A DNA stretch of 64,000 bases, taken from assembly GCA_905221605.1 (NCBI GenBank), contig CAJNDS010000258.1, positions 212,001-276,000 of the forward strand. The letters run 5' to 3'. The notes below the pieces were generated by a model. That model worked only from the letters and a program-made list of their open reading frames with translations. It did no database searches and was not told the DNA's origin. This DNA comes from Symbiodinium natans. Lineage: Eukaryota; Sar; Dinophyceae; Suessiales; Symbiodiniaceae. Below are positions 60,913 through 64,000 of the stretch, piece after piece. The stretch's first letter is position 1; each line of letters begins with the position of its first letter. The translations under genes were made by a program, and so were the position numbers.

Positions 60913-63036
60913 TTATGACAAGCTGGCCACCAACAAGGAAGCTGCCATGAGGGCAGGCGCCAACTGCCTTGGAGCTACTCCGGCGCTTGTGTCAGTGCTG
61001 GGCAACGAAGGCGCAACATTGTCCCACTCTGACGGGGCCTTGCAGTCGTACTTCTGGGACAAGGTGCTGAGACACACCAGGTTCTGAGTAGCTGAGGTGC
61101 CATGGTAACCCACATTCATGGTAGGATTGTTGCCGCCAATTGCCATGATTACGTAGTATGGGGTTCCAGAAGCCAGTACCAGGTCTGTAGAATCGCCCGT
61201 GTTGAAGGCACGCTTTGCGGTGACCTTCATGCGGCCATTCTCGAAGACGTAGCTGACGTCCGTGAGGTCTTGCTTTTGGTCGATCACGATGTTGTAGCCA
61301 TTCAAGTTGCACTGTGACAGGCTCAGTGCCACTCCCTTGTGCATCTGCGTGAGGCCTCGGTCGCAGAACATCTGCCCCAGGCACTGGTAGGCACCGCATG
61401 TCCCGCAAGCACCGCAGGCACCACAGGCGGCACCGCAGGCACCACAAGCGCCACAAGCGCCGCAGGCGGCGCCACAGGCACCACAAGCGCCACAGGCACC
61501 GCAGGCACCACAGGCGGCACCACAAGCACCACAAGCACCGCAAGCGCCACAGGCACCGCAGGCACCACAGGCGGCACCACAAGCACCACAAGCACCGCAA
61601 GCGCCACAGGCACCGCAGGCACCACAGGCGGCACCACAAGCACCACAAGCACCGCAAGCGCCACAGGCACCGCAGGCACCACAGGTGGCACCACAGGCGG
61701 CACCACAGGCACCGCAAGCGCCGCAAGCGCCACAGGCACCGCAAGCTCCTCCAGCTGGGCATGTTCCCAGGAAAGTGTTGCTGAGCTGCCTGAAGGAGCC
61801 CTTCTCAGAGCCTGCCGGGCGGCCAGTCTTGACATCTTCAAAGACAGCATGGCCTGGGCAGCCATTCCCATGAAGGATACGACCCTGGGCCGCAGGGCTC
61901 ACAACAAGAGCCGCTGTCAGGCTCAGCTGGCGGTTGCAAGGCTCACCGGCTTTCTGGTTGCGGTAGCCCGTGATGTTACCAAGCGTGCCGCGAAGGCAAG
62001 GCGGCATGTAGGGAGCCTCCAAAACCATGTAATACTTGTACTCGCCTGTTGCCTCGTCCAAAGCACCGTGGCATTCATCTAGTGCTGATACATCTGCCAA
62101 TGCGCCGGCGCGGTAGGGTCCCATGATCGGCGCACCGTCCAAAGCCCATCCGACCTGCACCTCTGGACCCTCAGACGCCCAAGCTGACCTTCCACCACGC
62201 TTCCACCAGTCGCCAGAAGGTACAGCCACACCCAGCGAGCGCAGGAGACACAGAGGAGGAGCATGGTAATGGTAGTGGCCAAAGGTGTCGCCATGGCCAC
62301 CGCAATTATCCAAGACCCATGTCATGCCCTCTCCAGGATGCTCATGCACAAAGAGCACGGAATTCATAGCCACCCCTGCAATGCCCTCCTTGCTAGACAG
62401 GCTCTTGGGGCTACCAGGCTGCTGTGGCGTGGGCAAGCTCAGCTCCAGGGTGCGGACACGAGGCAGGAAGGGGCTGCTCTGTCCTCGCAAGCGACGACCC
62501 CCAGTTTTCCCGCAGCCTCCCGTGCCACCGCAAGCGCCTGCAGTGTAACCACAAGCACCACCACAAGCGCTGCCACAAGCACCACAAGCACCACAAGCGC
62601 CACAAGCACCACCACAAGCGCCACAAGCACCACCGCAGGCACCGCAGGCACCTCCGCAGGCACCTCCGCAGGCACCTCCGCAGCCACTTCTTTTGCAGTC
62701 GCTGAGGTCCACGCCCGGATGGTAGCCGAAGGTGAAGACATCAGTCCCATCCATCTTAGGTTTCTCGGCATTGAAGCCAAGACCACACCACTTCGTGTCC
62801 GGGCAGTCTGCCTCGACTTTCAGCGTGGCACCGCAAACCACTTCGAGTGTCCAAGTCGCTCCGCAGGCGCCGCAGCCTTGTGAGAAAGTAAGTTTCTGGG
62901 CCACTGCTGGTACAGTCAACGTGAGCAATGAGAACAGTGCCATGACGCTCATGGACATGGCTACAGAGGCGAACTTCTGAGGCAGAGCGCGGAAACTCCC
63001 TTGAGCAGATCTCCCTTCGGTCAGCAAAGATACCAT
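60913..63036 (-). CDS. secreted YHYH/DOMON-like protein with Gly-Ala-Cys repeats
   Basis: A single 707-codon frame, starting with ATG at 63034-63036. A signal-peptide-like segment ends near residue 46 (MALFSLLTLTVPAVAQ). Residues about 47-113 (TKWCGLGFN...MDGTDVFTFGY) resemble the first half of a DOMON domain. The second half appears only at about 549-650 (VSYVFENGRMKVTAKRAF; DLVLASGTPYYVIMAIG). Between lie a Cys-rich Gly-Ala-Cys repeat (about 114-172), a YHYH domain (about 220-400, core DTFGHYHYHAPP) and a second, longer Gly-Ala-Cys repeat (about 425-547) made of 57-bp DNA units. The hydrophobic end (LAPALMAASLLVASLS) suggests a GPI anchor or membrane tail. It is probably a cell-surface or wall protein. 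DOMON domains bind haem or sugars in other families; the ligand here is unknown. Confidence 0.7.
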   Translation of the reverse strand: MVSLLTEGRSAQGSFRALPQKFASVAMSMSVMALFSLLTLTVPAVAQKLTFSQGCGACGATWTLEVVCGATLKVEADCPDTKWCGLGFNAEKPKMDGTDVFTFGYHPGVDLSDCKRSGCGGACGGACGGACGACGGACGACGGACGACGACGACGSACGGACGYTAGACGGTGGCGKTGGRRLRGQSSPFLPRVRTLELSLPTPQQPGSPKSLSSKEGIAGVAMNSVLFVHEHPGEGMTWVLDNCGGHGDTFGHYHYHAPPLCLLRSLGVAVPSGDWWKRGGRSAWASEGPEVQVGWALDGAPIMGPYRAGALADVSALDECHGALDEATGEYKYYMVLEAPYMPPCLRGTLGNITGYRNQKAGEPCNRQLSLTAALVVSPAAQGRILHGNGCPGHAVFEDVKTGRPAGSEKGSFRQLSNTFLGTCPAGGACGACGACGACGACGAACGATCGACGACGACGACGACGAACGACGACGACGACGACGAACGACGACGACGACGACGAACGACGACGACGACGAACGACGACGACGAACGACGACGTCGAYQCLGQMFCDRGLTQMHKGVALSLSQCNLNGYNIVIDQKQDLTDVSYVFENGRMKVTAKRAFNTGDSTDLVLASGTPYYVIMAIGGNNPTMNVGYHGTSATQNLVCLSTLSQKYDCKAPSEWDNVAPSLPSTDTSAGVAPRQLAPALMAASLLVASLS

Positions 63037-63458
63037 CGGAAACAGACAATTACAGCAACAATTTCGAAAGAAGCTTGTTCAAGCTGATGGCTGGGTTGGC
63101 CAGCAACATGAGGGCCACAAGTGTGTCTTTGAAGGAAGCCCAGCTGCTTCTGAGAACCGCGCCAGCTAGGTCCACCTGCATCAAGGCTTCAGAGGGCTCT
63201 CACCTGACGAAGGCGAGTGAGAAGCTATGCGCCCGAGCCAGGTAAAATACACCAAGAGCATCTAAGAACCATTGGCCTTTCTGGATGGCGGGCCTATAGG
63301 GGTGCTTTTGGTAACAGCTGTCAAAAGCAGGCCGCACAGTCCTGAGGCCACAAGCCGCCTTGAGGAAGCGTCTGAGAACTCGGCTCCTGTAGGGTCCACC
63401 GCATCAGCAACAGGCTCCCGGCGCTCACCTGAAAGGCCGAAGCATTTAAGGGGGGGGG

Positions 63459-63480
63459 TTTAGGGTTTAGGGTTTAGGGT
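63459..63480. repeat. short telomeric tract (TTTAGGG)
   Basis: Three units after a G run. 63040-63450 and 63490-63770 hold no supported gene. Confidence 0.8.
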
Positions 63481-63775
63481 GATGGCAACACCAAATATAC
63501 CAAAGGCGTCTGATAGGGTCCTCTGATGGCAAGATCTGAGCTGAACCCCGACATCCAGGCCATAAAGACCCACTGCTATACTTATCCTGCTTCTCAGTAT
63601 TCTTGCTACTTCATTAAGTTGCTATACTATCATTACTATGTTATCGTCTTTATGACTTGCTAATTGTCTTATTTGCCACTGTGAACTGACATCTTCCCAT
63701 TGCACCCATGACTCCTATGATTATCATTTCTTTTATCTATTCATAATCATCGGTACTACAACAGTTGCAGCTGCT

Positions 63776-63776
63776 A

Positions 63777-63844
<68 letters not shown>
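63776..63844. repeat. (CTG)n microsatellite
   Basis: About 22 CTG/TGC triplets. Ala or Ser homopolymer frames on the minus strand are artefacts. Confidence 0.9.
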
Positions 63845-63845
<1 letters not shown>

Positions 63846-64000
63846 GTGATGATCCTGGTGCTACTGCTACTACGACTATGGCGAGTACGAGTAGGACGAC
63901 GACTCCCATTCCTGCTGTGATCATTTTTACTCCTGCTAACGTGGTGCTTATCAGCAAGATTACGCTCTATCATCATTGGTACTGCTGTAGCTCAGATGAT

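Noticed and set aside
61339-62883. Plus-strand frames of 206 and 247 codons rich in Thr/Ser/Ala
   Set aside because: They are the mirror of the Gly-Ala-Cys repeats. The minus frame has a signal peptide, YHYH and DOMON-like parts.

Overview
This window looks like nuclear DNA of a dinoflagellate, most likely a Symbiodinium-type alga. Four kinds of evidence point there. Plant-type telomeric repeats (CCCTAAA/TTTAGGG) are scattered through the interior. Genes are split into very small exons, and many introns start with GC instead of GT. Remnants of the dinoflagellate spliced-leader sequence (CCG...TTTGGCTCAAG) occur inside LTRs and just upstream of an intronless gene. Long triplet microsatellites and minisatellites fill the space between genes. 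A run of 100 N at 28623-28722 marks a scaffold join.

Layout. 1-7800: a 179-bp satellite, an unrecognised plus-strand gene ending at 2990, further exon-like stretches, and a minus-strand coding segment (6212-7157). 8155-18649: a plus-strand gene rebuilt here from small exons encoding TPR-like helices. Its introns hold a 1.25-kb segment repeated three times and a 650-bp telomeric-repeat array. 19964 to about 27230: a second plus-strand micro-exon gene encoding a stathmin-like N-terminus followed by a long coiled coil. 27900-34230: microsatellites, the gap, several minisatellites and fragments copied from a transporter gene. 34736-36517 (minus): an intronless MFS transporter with a spliced-leader remnant upstream. 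38646-47473: a nearly intact LTR element on the minus strand. It has 288-bp LTRs, a 4-bp target duplication, a copia-style half-tRNA primer site and a polypurine tract. It carries four overlapping reading frames with six CCCH zinc fingers, a WW-like and an S1-like domain, but no recognisable polymerase. 47570-58150: minisatellites, a related solo LTR, small foldback elements and short telomeric tracts. 58530-59270: a decayed LINE. 60913-63036 (minus): a secreted cysteine-rich protein in which a YHYH domain between Gly-Ala-Cys repeats splits a DOMON-like domain.

No bacterial-style operon, tRNA, rRNA or CRISPR array was seen. The host genes appear to be unrelated neighbours. The micro-exon models rest on reading-phase agreement and splice-site logic, not on transcripts, so the individual boundaries are proposals. 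The most unusual items are the pol-less CCCH retroelement with a spliced-leader remnant in its LTR, the stathmin-like micro-exon gene, the split DOMON/YHYH protein, and the telomeric array inside a gene flanked by a 6-bp duplication.
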